Below, one piece after another: positions 8,459 through 17,994 of a stretch of DNA of 64,000 bases. Location: positions 27,580 to 91,579 of the forward strand of contig NZ_JYNL01000002.1 of the NCBI RefSeq assembly GCF_001044235.1, read 5' to 3'. Origin of the DNA: Mycolicibacterium chlorophenolicum. Lineage in GTDB: Bacteria > Actinomycetota > Actinomycetes > Mycobacteriales > Mycobacteriaceae. The number at the start of each line of letters is the position of its first letter. Within the stretch, counting starts at the first letter, position 1. The position numbers and the translations under genes were made by a program. Below the pieces are notes generated by a model that had not been told where the DNA came from, did no database searches, and worked only from the letters and a program-made list of their open reading frames with translations.

Positions 8459-9235
8459 TCATGGGACAAATTGCACGTCAGATACTTTCGCGGTGTCACC
8501 GATCTTTTGGACGTTGAGCCGCATGCGCCAGCCTCGCGGCTGCTGATCGGGCGCTCCGGCATTGGATGTCTTCACTGAGACTGCGACGATGACTTGCGCC
8601 TGGTCGCCGTTGATGGACTCCACTCCGGCGGCGGTGACGTTGCCCTCGGAGGTGGACTGTGCCTGCTTGACCACGTCGATGAAGGGCTGGACGCGTTGTT
8701 GGAAGTCGTCGTGGAAGGTGCCGGTTGCCGAATCGAGAATTCGCGCCACATCGGCATCGACGTGGGCGTAGCTGATGGTGGTCAGGTTGATGGCGGCCTG
8801 GCGGCCGGTTTGCAGGAACAGCTCGCGCTGCCGATCGGCTGCCTGGGTCTGATAGGTGCGGTAGCCCAGGTATCCGATCAGTCCGCCGAGAGCGGCGACG
8901 ATGAGCACCGAGGCGACCAGCGCGGCCCGTAGTCCTGGTCTCGCCTGCTGGGGAACGTGTTGTGATGCGTCATCGACCGGGTCGGACGTCGGTATCTGCG
9001 CTGAGTCGTCGCTGGTCTCGGAATCGTAATCGACTGTGCCACTCAGGGAGTCATCTGGGCCGGCGGGTGACGGGTTGGTGGGGCCGTCGTCTGCGGAGTC
9101 GGAGTCGGAGTCCTGGTTCGGCGCTATGTCTGTGGCGTCCGGTTCACTGATGCCGTCGTCGGGTGCGTCGTTGTGGCCGCTTGGGTTTCGCGGGTTGCGC
9201 GTGCCGGGCATGTGGCGTGCTAGTCGTCTTAGCAT
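8459..9235 (-). CDS. Mce-associated membrane protein (Mam type), acidic N-terminus
   Basis: A 258-aa paralogue of the neighbouring Mam protein. A basic start (MLRRLARHM) is followed by roughly 75 residues very rich in Asp/Ser/Pro with repeated DSDSADDG-like runs, one membrane helix near residues 100-120 (LRAALVASVLIVAALGGLIG), and a periplasmic domain containing ILDSATGTFHDDFQQRV and ending WRMRLNVQKIGDTAKVSDVQ. ATG 9235 is preferred because residues upstream in this frame are His/Arg-rich and not family-like. The disordered acidic tail is longer than usual. Confidence 0.8.
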   Translation of the reverse strand: MLRRLARHMPGTRNPRNPSGHNDAPDDGISEPDATDIAPNQDSDSDSADDGPTNPSPAGPDDSLSGTVDYDSETSDDSAQIPTSDPVDDASQHVPQQARPGLRAALVASVLIVAALGGLIGYLGYRTYQTQAADRQRELFLQTGRQAAINLTTISYAHVDADVARILDSATGTFHDDFQQRVQPFIDVVKQAQSTSEGNVTAAGVESINGDQAQVIVAVSVKTSNAGAPDQQPRGWRMRLNVQKIGDTAKVSDVQFVP

Positions 9236-9431
9236 GTAGCTGCCCCATCGTTGGAAGGCTTTGTCGGTGTGGGTGTGTGAGGGGTGCGACGGTCGCGGTG
9301 ATGAGCCGCGCCGTAAGTGATGGTGTCGTGCTTGTCGGGGTGTGGCTGACATGGTCTCGGTGTCCGGTGGGCTGCATCCTGGTCCCGCGGTGCGTGGCCG
9401 TCTGGGTGTCGACGCGCAGGGGTGCTCGCGG

Positions 9432-10004
9432 CTATGACGCTGTGGTACATGGTGTGTCCTGGTGGTCGACGACGACCTGGCGACGCCGGGTCAGCGGCTG
9501 GGAGGTGAGCAGCCAGAGCATGGCCAGGCATGCCACTGACAGCCCGGTGAAGGTCAGCCAGCGTCCCAGCAGGGCGAGCGGGGCGATGGAGGCGGTGACT
9601 TGCAACGGTATACAGGCTGTCGGCGGATGGATCCGTCCGGCCGGGGATGCGACGATGACGACCGCTGCGATTCCGGCGGCCAGTAACCCGGGTAGGCCGA
9701 CGAGCGCTCCGCCCAGTGAAATCGCTGCTGAGACAACGATGCCAGCCGCATAGCAGGTGAGGATGACCTGCGGCCGTTGATGATAGCGCTGTGGGTCATG
9801 CAGGATGATCGCGGTGGAGCTGGCGATCGCCGAAATCGCGAACGGCTCCCTTACCGCGAAAGTGAAGGCTGCGGCCGGTATCAGCACAATCGTGCCGAGG
9901 CACAACCGCACCATCAAGCCGCGGGTGGTGTGCGGGCGGATCCGATGAATCCAGAACCGCTGGACCCGTTGCCGCGAGCACTTGAGGGTCTTAACCGATT
10001 TCAT
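9432..10004 (-). CDS. HPP-family integral membrane protein
   Basis: A 190-aa membrane protein with about four hydrophobic segments (near 33-50, 80-103, 106-120, 138-165) and the signature HPPTA (residues 126-130, within AGRIHPPTACIPL). The family is widespread but poorly understood; a plant plastid member has been linked to nitrite transport. It sits between mceF and the Mam genes on the same strand, 187 bases after mceF, suggesting co-expression with the Mce importer. I see no substrate clue. ATG 10004 puts a basic segment before the first helix. Confidence 0.75.
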   Translation of the reverse strand: MKSVKTLKCSRQRVQRFWIHRIRPHTTRGLMVRLCLGTIVLIPAAAFTFAVREPFAISAIASSTAIILHDPQRYHQRPQVILTCYAAGIVVSAAISLGGALVGLPGLLAAGIAAVVIVASPAGRIHPPTACIPLQVTASIAPLALLGRWLTFTGLSVACLAMLWLLTSQPLTRRRQVVVDHQDTPCTTAS

Positions 10005-10191
10005 TGTGTCCTCGTAAGTGTCGGCCGTCGATGACGGCCGGGCGAGTCTGCGCGAGCGCCGATGCCCGGCAGCGGATGCCTGGCCCGTAAGCTCGAGCCC
10101 GCCGATGTCGTGGTCTGGGCTCGGGCGCTGACGCTGCCGGGATCGGGGTGGCGACGGCCGGGAGGAGATGGCAACTAATCTGCTCATGGGG

Positions 10192-11667
10192 TTAGGGCGT
10201 CGGCGGCGTCATCAGGTCTTGCCATGTTTGTGGCGCGTGGCCGCCAGCAAGGTCGGTTTGGGTGTATTGCTTGCCGTCCGGCCCGATATAGCTGCCAGTG
10301 GCCGGGTCGTAGTGGGCAATCGCCAGAGGTGGCCCGGCGCCTGGGGCCGCCGGCACGGCTGCGGGCGCGGCAGTGCCGGGCGGCGGCGTTGTACCGGGCG
10401 GGAACTCAGGTACACCCTGGCCTGACAACGTCGCGTTGGGATCGCCCTTCCAGTTGTAGCCGTCGTTGAGGGGAACGTATTCCTGGTCGCTTTCGCACAA
10501 CTTCACGGTGGGAGCTCGCTTACCCGGCCGGGTGAGACAGGGCAGGTTGCGCGCGCCTCGCACGTCTAGGGCCGAATCCTGGGGCACCCGGCAGTACATG
10601 TCTCCGGCGGGCCGGTCGGGGTAGTCGACCTCGCTGGGCGGTCGAACCTGTTGCGGCGGGAGGTATCCCGTTGTGCACGGCGGCGGCAGATTGGCGTTGA
10701 GATTAAACGACAGCCACAAGCCACGGTAATCCTGTTTCGTATCACGGTTTGCCAGTTGAGACGCCTGAAGCATCTCCACATCGGGTGGCAGCAGCACCAG
10801 GATTTGTTCGAGTGCTGGCTGATAGGTGATCGCGACTTGTTCGAGGCTGACCAAGTTGGCCAGCATCACCGGCAGACTCGGCTTGAGACGGTCCAGGAGT
10901 TGATGAACTTCGTCGAACGCCGCTGGGCCTTTGTCCAGAATCCCTGTCACGGCTTGGTTTTGATCGCGAAGCTGACCGGTGATCGACGCGAGGTTGGCCG
11001 CCCAGTTCTGGATGGATCCCGCGGTGTCTGTTTGAGAGTCAAGGATCGGCTTCGATTTGTCGATGACGGTGGTGATGGCGTCGAGGTTGCGCCGCGCGTC
11101 GGAGGCCAACGTGGTTGTTGACGTCACGATGGAAGAAATCTGTGGGCCCAATCCACCCACGGCCGTGTAGGCCTCGTCGATTGCGGTTTTGAGGTCATCA
11201 TGGGGGATGGCTTGCAGCCCTTTATTGGTTGCGGTTAGCAGCGCGTTGATGTCGGGCGGCAGCGTGGTGCGATCCTGCGGTATGACGTCGCCGTCCTTCA
11301 ACGCTGGTCCGTTGCCACTGCGGGGAGTCAGCTCGACATAGTTTTCGCCGATGGCTGATTGACTGTGGACGTTGGCGACGACGTCGGCGGGGATCTTGCG
11401 ATCAGAATCCAGAGACAGCACCGCATCTACCCCGGTGGGGCTTAGCCGCACATCGTCGATGCGACCCACCTGAACTCCGCGGTAGTTGACGTCGCCGTTC
11501 TGATATAGGCCTCCCGAGGTGGGCAGGTTCACGGTGACCTTGTAGTGTCCGGCACCGAACCACATCTTGGGCAGATCGAGGAACTCGATGGCCATCACGC
11601 TGCCGGCCACTACCGCCACGACGCTGAAGAACACCAGTTTGCGCCTGACTTGCTTGTCGAGATACAT
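10192..11667 (-). CDS. mceF: Mce-family protein MceF
   Basis: A 491-aa substrate-binding subunit of an Mce lipid-import system. One N-terminal membrane helix (residues 10-27) precedes the MCE domain (about 37-115: YKVTVNLPTSGGLYQNGDVNYRGVQVGRIDDV), then a long helical region that in the complex forms the periplasmic needle, and a Pro/Ala/Gly-rich tail (about 400-490). ATG 11667 directly abuts the TAG of mceE. It is the sixth and last Mce subunit, as expected of MceF. Confidence 0.93.
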   Translation of the reverse strand: MYLDKQVRRKLVFFSVVAVVAGSVMAIEFLDLPKMWFGAGHYKVTVNLPTSGGLYQNGDVNYRGVQVGRIDDVRLSPTGVDAVLSLDSDRKIPADVVANVHSQSAIGENYVELTPRSGNGPALKDGDVIPQDRTTLPPDINALLTATNKGLQAIPHDDLKTAIDEAYTAVGGLGPQISSIVTSTTTLASDARRNLDAITTVIDKSKPILDSQTDTAGSIQNWAANLASITGQLRDQNQAVTGILDKGPAAFDEVHQLLDRLKPSLPVMLANLVSLEQVAITYQPALEQILVLLPPDVEMLQASQLANRDTKQDYRGLWLSFNLNANLPPPCTTGYLPPQQVRPPSEVDYPDRPAGDMYCRVPQDSALDVRGARNLPCLTRPGKRAPTVKLCESDQEYVPLNDGYNWKGDPNATLSGQGVPEFPPGTTPPPGTAAPAAVPAAPGAGPPLAIAHYDPATGSYIGPDGKQYTQTDLAGGHAPQTWQDLMTPPTP

Positions 11668-12822
11668 CTAGGGCCCCTGATCGAAGCGGTAGGGCGCGAG
11701 CAGCGGGTTGCCGGCGCCGTTGGGTGGAGCGCTGTTGGTGCATGGGCTGGGCAGCTGACCGATGGTGCGGCCCCACTGCATCTCAAGCCACGTGAGGTCG
11801 CACTCCCATCGGGTTCCGGTGAACAGTCCGGAGTCGATCCGGCTCAAAGTGAGATCGACGATGAGGCTGATGTTGGCGTAGTCGCCGCGGAACCATTTGG
11901 TGAGAGTGTCTTTGGTGAAGGGGAAGGTCGAGATCAGGTTGAGCGACCGCGTGATCGACTTGCCGGCATCGCCGAGTGATTGCAGTACGGGGCCAAGGTC
12001 GTTGAGTTCTTGCACCAAGGCGGTCTTGGTTTGGTTCACCGAGTCTGCGGCCAACGCGTTGAACTTGCCGAGTTGGTCGACAGCGTCGATGAGGTTGTCG
12101 CGCTGGCGGTCGAGGACGGCCAGGGCAGCGGGAATGGTGTCCAGGCCTTTGTCGATGATCGGTCGTTGTGCGGCGAACTTGTCGACTAGTCGGTTGAGGC
12201 TGTCGGTGGCTTTGATGATGTCGTCGGTCTGGTCGTTGACCCGTCCGATGAACGTGTCCAGCTGGGTGAGCATGCTACGGAAGTCGCCTTCGCGCCCGGC
12301 GAAGGCGACGCTGAGTGCACGCGTGATGTCCTGGACTTGGCCTAGGCCGCCGTTGCTGAGCAGCATGGACGCTGTTGCCAGAGTCTGTTCGGTGGACGGA
12401 TATGCCTTGCCCGACGAGAGGGGTATCAGCGAGCCCTCATGCAGTCGGCCCTGCGGTGGGGCGTCGGTCGGCGCGGCCAGTTCGACGTGTAGCGATCCCA
12501 GCAGGCTGGTCTGTCCCAGCGTGGCGATCGCGTTGCCGGGCAGTCTGACATCGCCGTTGAGTCTCATCGTGATGAGGGCATGCCAGTCCTGTCTTTCGAT
12601 CTTGGTGACGGCGCCGACGGTGACGTCGTTGACCCGTACCCGCGAATTGGGTTGGAGCCGGTCCACATCGGGCATCTGCGCCTGGACGGTGAACGAATCG
12701 GGCCCGCGGCCCTGGGTTCCAGGCAGCGCGAAGGTGTTTAGGCCGCGCCATTCGCATCCGGTGGCCACTAGGGCCACCAGCAGCACAACCATGGCGATCA
12801 TGAGGGGCTTGCGGCTGGTCAT
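11668..12822 (-). CDS. mceE: Mce-family lipoprotein MceE
   Basis: A 384-aa Mce subunit with a lipoprotein signal: hydrophobic residues 7-19, then VATGC with the lipidated Cys at 23, as in the LprK-type fifth Mce protein. The MCE domain runs from about 42 to 120 (DSFTVQAQMPDVDRLQPNS, VRVNDVTVGAVTKI) and the helical region follows. Its ATG overlaps the last base of the mceD stop (TAATG), indicating translational coupling. Confidence 0.93.
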   Translation of the reverse strand: MTSRKPLMIAMVVLLVALVATGCEWRGLNTFALPGTQGRGPDSFTVQAQMPDVDRLQPNSRVRVNDVTVGAVTKIERQDWHALITMRLNGDVRLPGNAIATLGQTSLLGSLHVELAAPTDAPPQGRLHEGSLIPLSSGKAYPSTEQTLATASMLLSNGGLGQVQDITRALSVAFAGREGDFRSMLTQLDTFIGRVNDQTDDIIKATDSLNRLVDKFAAQRPIIDKGLDTIPAALAVLDRQRDNLIDAVDQLGKFNALAADSVNQTKTALVQELNDLGPVLQSLGDAGKSITRSLNLISTFPFTKDTLTKWFRGDYANISLIVDLTLSRIDSGLFTGTRWECDLTWLEMQWGRTIGQLPSPCTNSAPPNGAGNPLLAPYRFDQGP

Positions 12823-14147
12823 TAGGACCCCGGCCCTGAGGGGACCATCATGCCGGGCAGGCCCGCGGCGGGATCAGTGGTTTGCGTCGGCGGCGCACCG
12901 GTGTCCAGCGCGGCTTCGGCGGGCAGCGGCGCCTGGGCAGGATTAGGCGCCGCTGCCTGTGGTGGTTGTGGTGGGACGTAGTCCGGGCGCATCCAGTCCT
13001 CGCTGTAGGTGACTTCATTGGGCCGTGCACTGGGTCCCACGATCGGATTGAATCCCAGTGGGGGGAAGTTGTATTGGCGGTTCTTGACAATCGGCGCGAG
13101 GTATTGCACGCAGAGCTTGGCCGACTGCTCGGCACCAAGGCGGGACGCCGCTTGGATCGCGCCGCACAGGAAGGTGAGCGGATCGGCGAAGTTGTTGACC
13201 GCCGCGATGCCGCTCAGTGTGCCTTGGGCTGGCTGGTAGAGGTTGGCCGCGTTGGCCGCGACGGTGGGCACGATGTGGAGGGCCTGTTTGATGTCGTCCA
13301 GACTCTGCGTCAGCGCGGTAGAAACCGACGCCAGTTTGTCGGTTGTGGTGCCCAGGCTTTCGCGATTGTCAGCGACGAAGCTCTGTACTTCTCCAACGGC
13401 GTCGTTGAGGTCCTTGACTGCGTTGGCGACTTCGTGTGGATCGTTGGCGAACAGGGCTGTCACCGACGCCAGGTTGGTGTTGAGTGAGCGCAGCACGTCG
13501 GTACTGTCCTGCAGCGCCGACACCAGAATTGACAGGTTCTTGACGCTACTGAAGATGTCGCCGCTGTGATCGCCGAGTGCTGAAAGTGCCTGTGAGAGTT
13601 TGACGATCGTGTCGTGGATTGCAGCGCCTTGTCCGCGAAGGTTATCGGCGGTCGTTGAAACCAGCGACCCTAGGGTGCTCACTCCGCCGGGCTCGGTGGG
13701 CTGCAGCATGGTGGCCAGCCGCTGAAGTTGGACGCGTACGTCGTCCCATTCCACCGGAACGGCGGTGCGCTGCTGTGCGATCACCGCGTGGTCTTGCAGG
13801 GTCGGCCCGCTTTGGTAGGGCGGTGTGAGTTGAATCGCTCGCGCGGTCACCAGTGTCGGCGAGAGGATGACCGCTTTGGCGTCGGCGGGCACCTGGTATT
13901 GACTGTCATACCAGAAGGTGATTTTGACTCGTTGCGGTTCGGGCTCAATGTTCTCGATTTTGCCGACGTTGACGCCTCGGATACGCACGTCGTCGCCGGC
14001 GAAGATGCCGTTGCTGTTGTCGAAGTAGGCGGTCACTTCGATGCGGTTGGCTTGCTGGTGGCCCCGCACGAGCAGGTATCCGCCGGCGGCGAGCACACCG
14101 ACCAGCACGACGGTCAGGGCGATCTTGGCGGTGCGGTTTGTTTTCAC
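12822..14147 (-). CDS. mceD: Mce-family protein MceD
   Basis: A 441-aa Mce subunit. Membrane helix at 9-27, MCE domain about 37-115 (IEVTAYFDNSNGIFAGDDVR, IRGVNVGKIENIE), a long alpha-helical segment and a C-terminal Pro/Ala/Gln-rich tail. It starts at GTG 14147 in a GTGA overlap with the mceC stop. It belongs to the eight-gene importer operon. Confidence 0.92.
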   Translation of the reverse strand: MKTNRTAKIALTVVLVGVLAAGGYLLVRGHQQANRIEVTAYFDNSNGIFAGDDVRIRGVNVGKIENIEPEPQRVKITFWYDSQYQVPADAKAVILSPTLVTARAIQLTPPYQSGPTLQDHAVIAQQRTAVPVEWDDVRVQLQRLATMLQPTEPGGVSTLGSLVSTTADNLRGQGAAIHDTIVKLSQALSALGDHSGDIFSSVKNLSILVSALQDSTDVLRSLNTNLASVTALFANDPHEVANAVKDLNDAVGEVQSFVADNRESLGTTTDKLASVSTALTQSLDDIKQALHIVPTVAANAANLYQPAQGTLSGIAAVNNFADPLTFLCGAIQAASRLGAEQSAKLCVQYLAPIVKNRQYNFPPLGFNPIVGPSARPNEVTYSEDWMRPDYVPPQPPQAAAPNPAQAPLPAEAALDTGAPPTQTTDPAAGLPGMMVPSGPGS

Positions 14148-15496
14148 TGGCCGGCTCCCGCCGTTGCGGGGGCGGGTTCACCGGGCGCCGGCACGAACAC
14201 CGGGCTCGGGGACGGCGTCGGTGAGGCGTGCGGGTCCGGGGCTGCAGGTGCTGGCGGTCCGGGCGGTGGGCCGCCGGGTGGGGGTGCCGGCAGGGGCTCG
14301 CGATACGGATAGCAGCCGGGTCCGGGCAATGGTAGGCCTGGCGGTCCGCACTGCTGGTCGTCGGGTTTGCCAGTGATCGCGTCGGGCAGCGTCAGGTTCG
14401 GCTCGCCGCCCTGCCCGGTGCGCGGGTAGGGCACCGGGAGCGCGGGGGTGCCGGGCTGTCCGGTCTGTGGATCGGTGCGCTGTGACGGTGCCAGGACGTG
14501 GGGGTCCAGCCCGAGATCAGAGAAGGCCGCGTCGACGAATGGCTGGATGAACTGGCCTGGAATCAGGTTGGCCACATAGGCTTTGAAGAACGGGCCGCCC
14601 GAGAGCGACTCACCGAAACTCATCGCGTAGGTGTTGAGGCCTTTGATGGATTGTTGGATTTCGGCTTTGTGGTTGTCGAGGGTCGTCAGAACGCCGTTGA
14701 GTTTGTCTAGCGCGGGTTTGAGCGTGGTCCGATTATCGGCGATGAACCCGCGCAGCTGCTGAGCAAATGCGGAGGCATTTCCTGAAAGTTCGTCCAGCGC
14801 AGCGCTTTCGCGGCGCAGGGCGGCAAGAAGGTTGTTGCTGTCGTGGATGAGCTGCACGATCTTGTCGGTGCGATCGGCCAACACGGTGGTGGCTTTGTTC
14901 GCATTCGACAACAGATTACGCAGCTCGGCGTCACGGGCGTCGATGGTCTGTGAGAAGCGTGCCAATCCGTCAACTGCCAGCTTGAGTTGCGGTGGAGTGT
15001 CTTTCAACGTGGTTGACAATGTTTGTAGCGCGGTGGAGAGCTGGTTGGTGTCCAGTCCGCTGATCGTTGCGGTCAAGTCGCCGATGGCGTCGGGCAGCTG
15101 ATACGGCGAGGTCGTTCGGCTGGTGGGGATCGCGGCGCTGAGGTGACCTGGTCCGCGCGGCGATACTTCGAGGACCTGCATGCCGAGCAGGCTGGTTGCC
15201 TTGATGCTTGCTTCGGTGCGCTCGCCGAGCCGGATATTGTCGGGCACAGTGAATTTCACCAATGCGCCTTGGGGTGTCAGGCTGATGCTTTGCACCTGGC
15301 CAGCGCTTAACCCCGAGACCTGCACGGCTGCCCCGGACTGAAGGGCGCCGATCTCTTCGAAGTACGCCATATAGGTGGTGCCGCCAGAGAAGAACGGCAA
15401 GCTGCGGAAATTCAAGCCGCCCACGGCAACAACGGCGATCAGCACCAGCGAGACGGTGCCGATGATGATGGGGTTGCGTTCCCGGAAGGACTTCAT
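14144..15496 (-). CDS. mceC: Mce-family protein MceC
   Basis: A 450-aa Mce subunit. Membrane helix about 10-28, MCE domain about 37-115 (TYMAYFEEIGALQSGAAV, VSGLSAGQVQSISL), helical needle region, and a very proline-rich tail from about residue 340, longer than in most sister subunits. I choose ATG 15496, which overlaps the mceB stop in a classic ATGA; a GTG four codons earlier is possible. Confidence 0.92.
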   Translation of the reverse strand: MKSFRERNPIIIGTVSLVLIAVVAVGGLNFRSLPFFSGGTTYMAYFEEIGALQSGAAVQVSGLSAGQVQSISLTPQGALVKFTVPDNIRLGERTEASIKATSLLGMQVLEVSPRGPGHLSAAIPTSRTTSPYQLPDAIGDLTATISGLDTNQLSTALQTLSTTLKDTPPQLKLAVDGLARFSQTIDARDAELRNLLSNANKATTVLADRTDKIVQLIHDSNNLLAALRRESAALDELSGNASAFAQQLRGFIADNRTTLKPALDKLNGVLTTLDNHKAEIQQSIKGLNTYAMSFGESLSGGPFFKAYVANLIPGQFIQPFVDAAFSDLGLDPHVLAPSQRTDPQTGQPGTPALPVPYPRTGQGGEPNLTLPDAITGKPDDQQCGPPGLPLPGPGCYPYREPLPAPPPGGPPPGPPAPAAPDPHASPTPSPSPVFVPAPGEPAPATAGAGQ

Positions 15497-16521
15497 CGTG
15501 GTGTGCACCTGCCCGAACTCTGCCCGGCAATCTTGATGTAGACCGGTTGCCCGCCTTTGCCATTGACTTTCAGCGCGATGTCACACAAGTAGAAGCTGAA
15601 GAAGTCGCCGTTGAGCGCCTGGCGGTTGAGGACCCGGTAGGCGTCGGGCAGTGTCTTGAGGAAGTTGTCGAAGTAGTCGTAGTCCGACAGGACAGCGCCG
15701 GCGGCGCGATCGGTCTCATGAACGGTTTTCTGTAACGGTGGGCGCGCCTGGCTGAGTAGGTCGGCGATGCTGGCGGCGCCGGCATTCGCATAGCCGAGCG
15801 CGGCGCTGATGTCCTGATTACGGCCCTCGAGCGCGTGGACCAGTTGCGACAGTGAATCGATCGCCTGGCCGAACTTGTCCGAGTGCTCGCCCAGCGATCC
15901 GAGGACCACATTGAGGTTGGTGACGACTTGCCCGATCAGGGCATCGCGGTCGGCGAGGGTATTGGTCAGTGCCGCAGTCTGGGTCAGTATCGATCCGATG
16001 GTGGGTCCCTGTCCTTGGAAGGCGGCGATCAATTGGCCGGTGAGGGCATTGGTCTGGTCGGGTTTGAGTGCTTGGAACAGCGGTCGGAATCCGCCGATCA
16101 GTACGTCGAGATCGAGCGCCGGCGCGGTGCGCTCGAGTGGGATGGTGCCCCCGGGTGCGAGCTTCGTGGTGGGCCCGGCGCCTTGTTCCAGCGCGAGGAA
16201 GCGCCCACCGATGAGGTCGTCGTAGCGGATATCGGCGCGGCTTCCCCCGGTCAGCACAACAGAGGGGTCGATGCTGAAGGTGACCAGTGCGTTGGCGTCA
16301 TCTTGGATCGTGATGTTTTTGACCTTGCCGACTTCCACGCCGGCGATGCGCACAAAGTTGCCACTCTTGAGGCCACTGACGGTGCTGAACAGCGCGTTGT
16401 AGGTGCTCTGCCGCTCGAATCGAAGCTGCCCATAAACGATGATGAGACACACCGACCCCACCACGCAGATTGTGAGGAACGCTGCGAGCCGCCACAGCAG
16501 TCCTGCAAGGTTACGCCGCAA
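15493..16521 (-). CDS. mceB: Mce-family protein MceB
   Basis: A 342-aa Mce subunit, the shortest here and without the proline-rich tail, as usual for MceB. Membrane helix 8-31, MCE domain about 36-115 (YNALFSTVSGLKSGNFVRIA, GVEVGKVKNI), then the helical region. It begins 63 bases after mceA and overlaps mceC by four bases. Confidence 0.92.
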   Translation of the reverse strand: MRRNLAGLLWRLAAFLTICVVGSVCLIIVYGQLRFERQSTYNALFSTVSGLKSGNFVRIAGVEVGKVKNITIQDDANALVTFSIDPSVVLTGGSRADIRYDDLIGGRFLALEQGAGPTTKLAPGGTIPLERTAPALDLDVLIGGFRPLFQALKPDQTNALTGQLIAAFQGQGPTIGSILTQTAALTNTLADRDALIGQVVTNLNVVLGSLGEHSDKFGQAIDSLSQLVHALEGRNQDISAALGYANAGAASIADLLSQARPPLQKTVHETDRAAGAVLSDYDYFDNFLKTLPDAYRVLNRQALNGDFFSFYLCDIALKVNGKGGQPVYIKIAGQSSGRCTPR

Positions 16522-16584
16522 AGCTTTTCACCTTTCTGAGGTAGCTGACTGGCCGGACGGGTTTGTGGTTGCTCACGGGTCGGA

Positions 16585-17991
16585 TCATGGTGGCGGTGGT
16601 ACTGCTTCTGGTGGAGCCGGGGGCGGAGGCCCTTGTGGTGGAGGGGGCGCGGCAGCCGGGGCGGCGGGGGGCACCCCCGGATACAGTGGCGTGCCGTCAG
16701 GTCCATACATCGGGGCACCGTAGGGTGGCGCGCCGGGATACGGGATGGGGCCAGGCGCCGGCGGGCCGGGGTAGCGGATGCTGGGCGGCTCGGGCACCGC
16801 TCGGGTGACCGGCAGGTAATCTGCATAGCCGGGGAATCCGATGCCGGGGTTGGGTCGGATATCCAAGCCGGTGCCGAAGCCGGTGTCGGTGACGAGGTAT
16901 CGCACCGGCCAGTTCTTGGAGACGTCAGGCAGCGATCCGCAGCCTGGTTTGCCTCCCGGGCCGCCCTTGGCCGCGACAACGGGCAGGTTGTCGGGATAGC
17001 GGTAGGGGTCGTCGCCCCACATGAGGGCGGCATCCATTATCAGCGACTTACCGTTGGATCCCCCGAGCATCTGCGAGTGCACAGCGGCAGTCTCGTCAGC
17101 GCCGACAAGTAAGCACGTGAGCTCCGGGTTGTATTTCATCAACAGATCTGTCGTGGGCTGCAGCAGCTTGATGGCGTTGATCAGGTTGTCCTTGTTCGGC
17201 CCGATCAGCTCGACACCGCTGCGCGACAGTCCCGCCAGACCGACCAATAGTTGGTCCATTTGTGTGGCGTGGGAGCTCACGGTGGTGCTGGTGGTGGTGA
17301 GCGCGTCGACCGTGTCGATGAGGTTGTGCGCGGCGCCGCCGTAGGTGTCGGCGACGTCGCCCAGCGCACGAAAGTCCTCGCGCATGGTGTCGGTGCGCGA
17401 ATTGAGTTGGGTCAGAACCTCGTTGGTGTCGGTGATCGCCTGCCCGATCTGTTCGCCCTTTCCTCCGAAGCCTTGGGCGAGCGCGGCCAGGACCGCGTTG
17501 AGTTTGGCCGGGTCGATCTGCTTGATCAGATCCACCACGTTTTCAAACACCGTGTTGACTTCCACGGTGACGTTTTGTGATCGGAGTACGGCGCCGGCGG
17601 CCAGCCTGCGGGGGCTGGGGTCGTTGGGATAGATCAGATCGACGAACTTGGAGCCGAACAGTGAGGTGGAGCTGATCCGCGCTTGGACGTTGGCCGGAAT
17701 GTTCTTGATCTGGTCGGGATCCAGGTACAGCTGGATGGTGGTCGAGTCGACGCCGCCGGGGGCAACTGTGGCCACCCTGCCGACCTGCACGCCGCGCATC
17801 TTGACCTTGGAGTAGGGCTCCATCACCAGCCCCGAGCGATCCGAAGTCAGGGTTACCTCAACTTTGGAAGTGAACGATTGGTTGAACGCTCCCAGCGAGA
17901 ATGCGATGGCACCGGCTATCACCAGCACCGCCACCAGCGCGATCCAGCCTGCACCGATGTGCGGTAGCTGTCGCGGTCGTCGTGAAATCAC
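16585..17991 (-). CDS. mceA: Mce-family protein MceA
   Basis: A 468-aa Mce subunit. The membrane helix (residues 15-35) is followed by the MCE domain (about 42-120: SKVEVTLTSDRSGLVMEPYS, KMRGVQVGRVATV), a helical region, and a tail from about 400 almost entirely Pro/Gly/Tyr/Ala. It follows yrbEB by 3 bases. I could not decide from the protein alone which numbered mce operon (mce1-mce8) it belongs to, so the imported lipid is unknown. Confidence 0.93.
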   Translation of the reverse strand: MISRRPRQLPHIGAGWIALVAVLVIAGAIAFSLGAFNQSFTSKVEVTLTSDRSGLVMEPYSKVKMRGVQVGRVATVAPGGVDSTTIQLYLDPDQIKNIPANVQARISSTSLFGSKFVDLIYPNDPSPRRLAAGAVLRSQNVTVEVNTVFENVVDLIKQIDPAKLNAVLAALAQGFGGKGEQIGQAITDTNEVLTQLNSRTDTMREDFRALGDVADTYGGAAHNLIDTVDALTTTSTTVSSHATQMDQLLVGLAGLSRSGVELIGPNKDNLINAIKLLQPTTDLLMKYNPELTCLLVGADETAAVHSQMLGGSNGKSLIMDAALMWGDDPYRYPDNLPVVAAKGGPGGKPGCGSLPDVSKNWPVRYLVTDTGFGTGLDIRPNPGIGFPGYADYLPVTRAVPEPPSIRYPGPPAPGPIPYPGAPPYGAPMYGPDGTPLYPGVPPAAPAAAPPPPQGPPPPAPPEAVPPPP

Positions 17992-17994
17992 CGC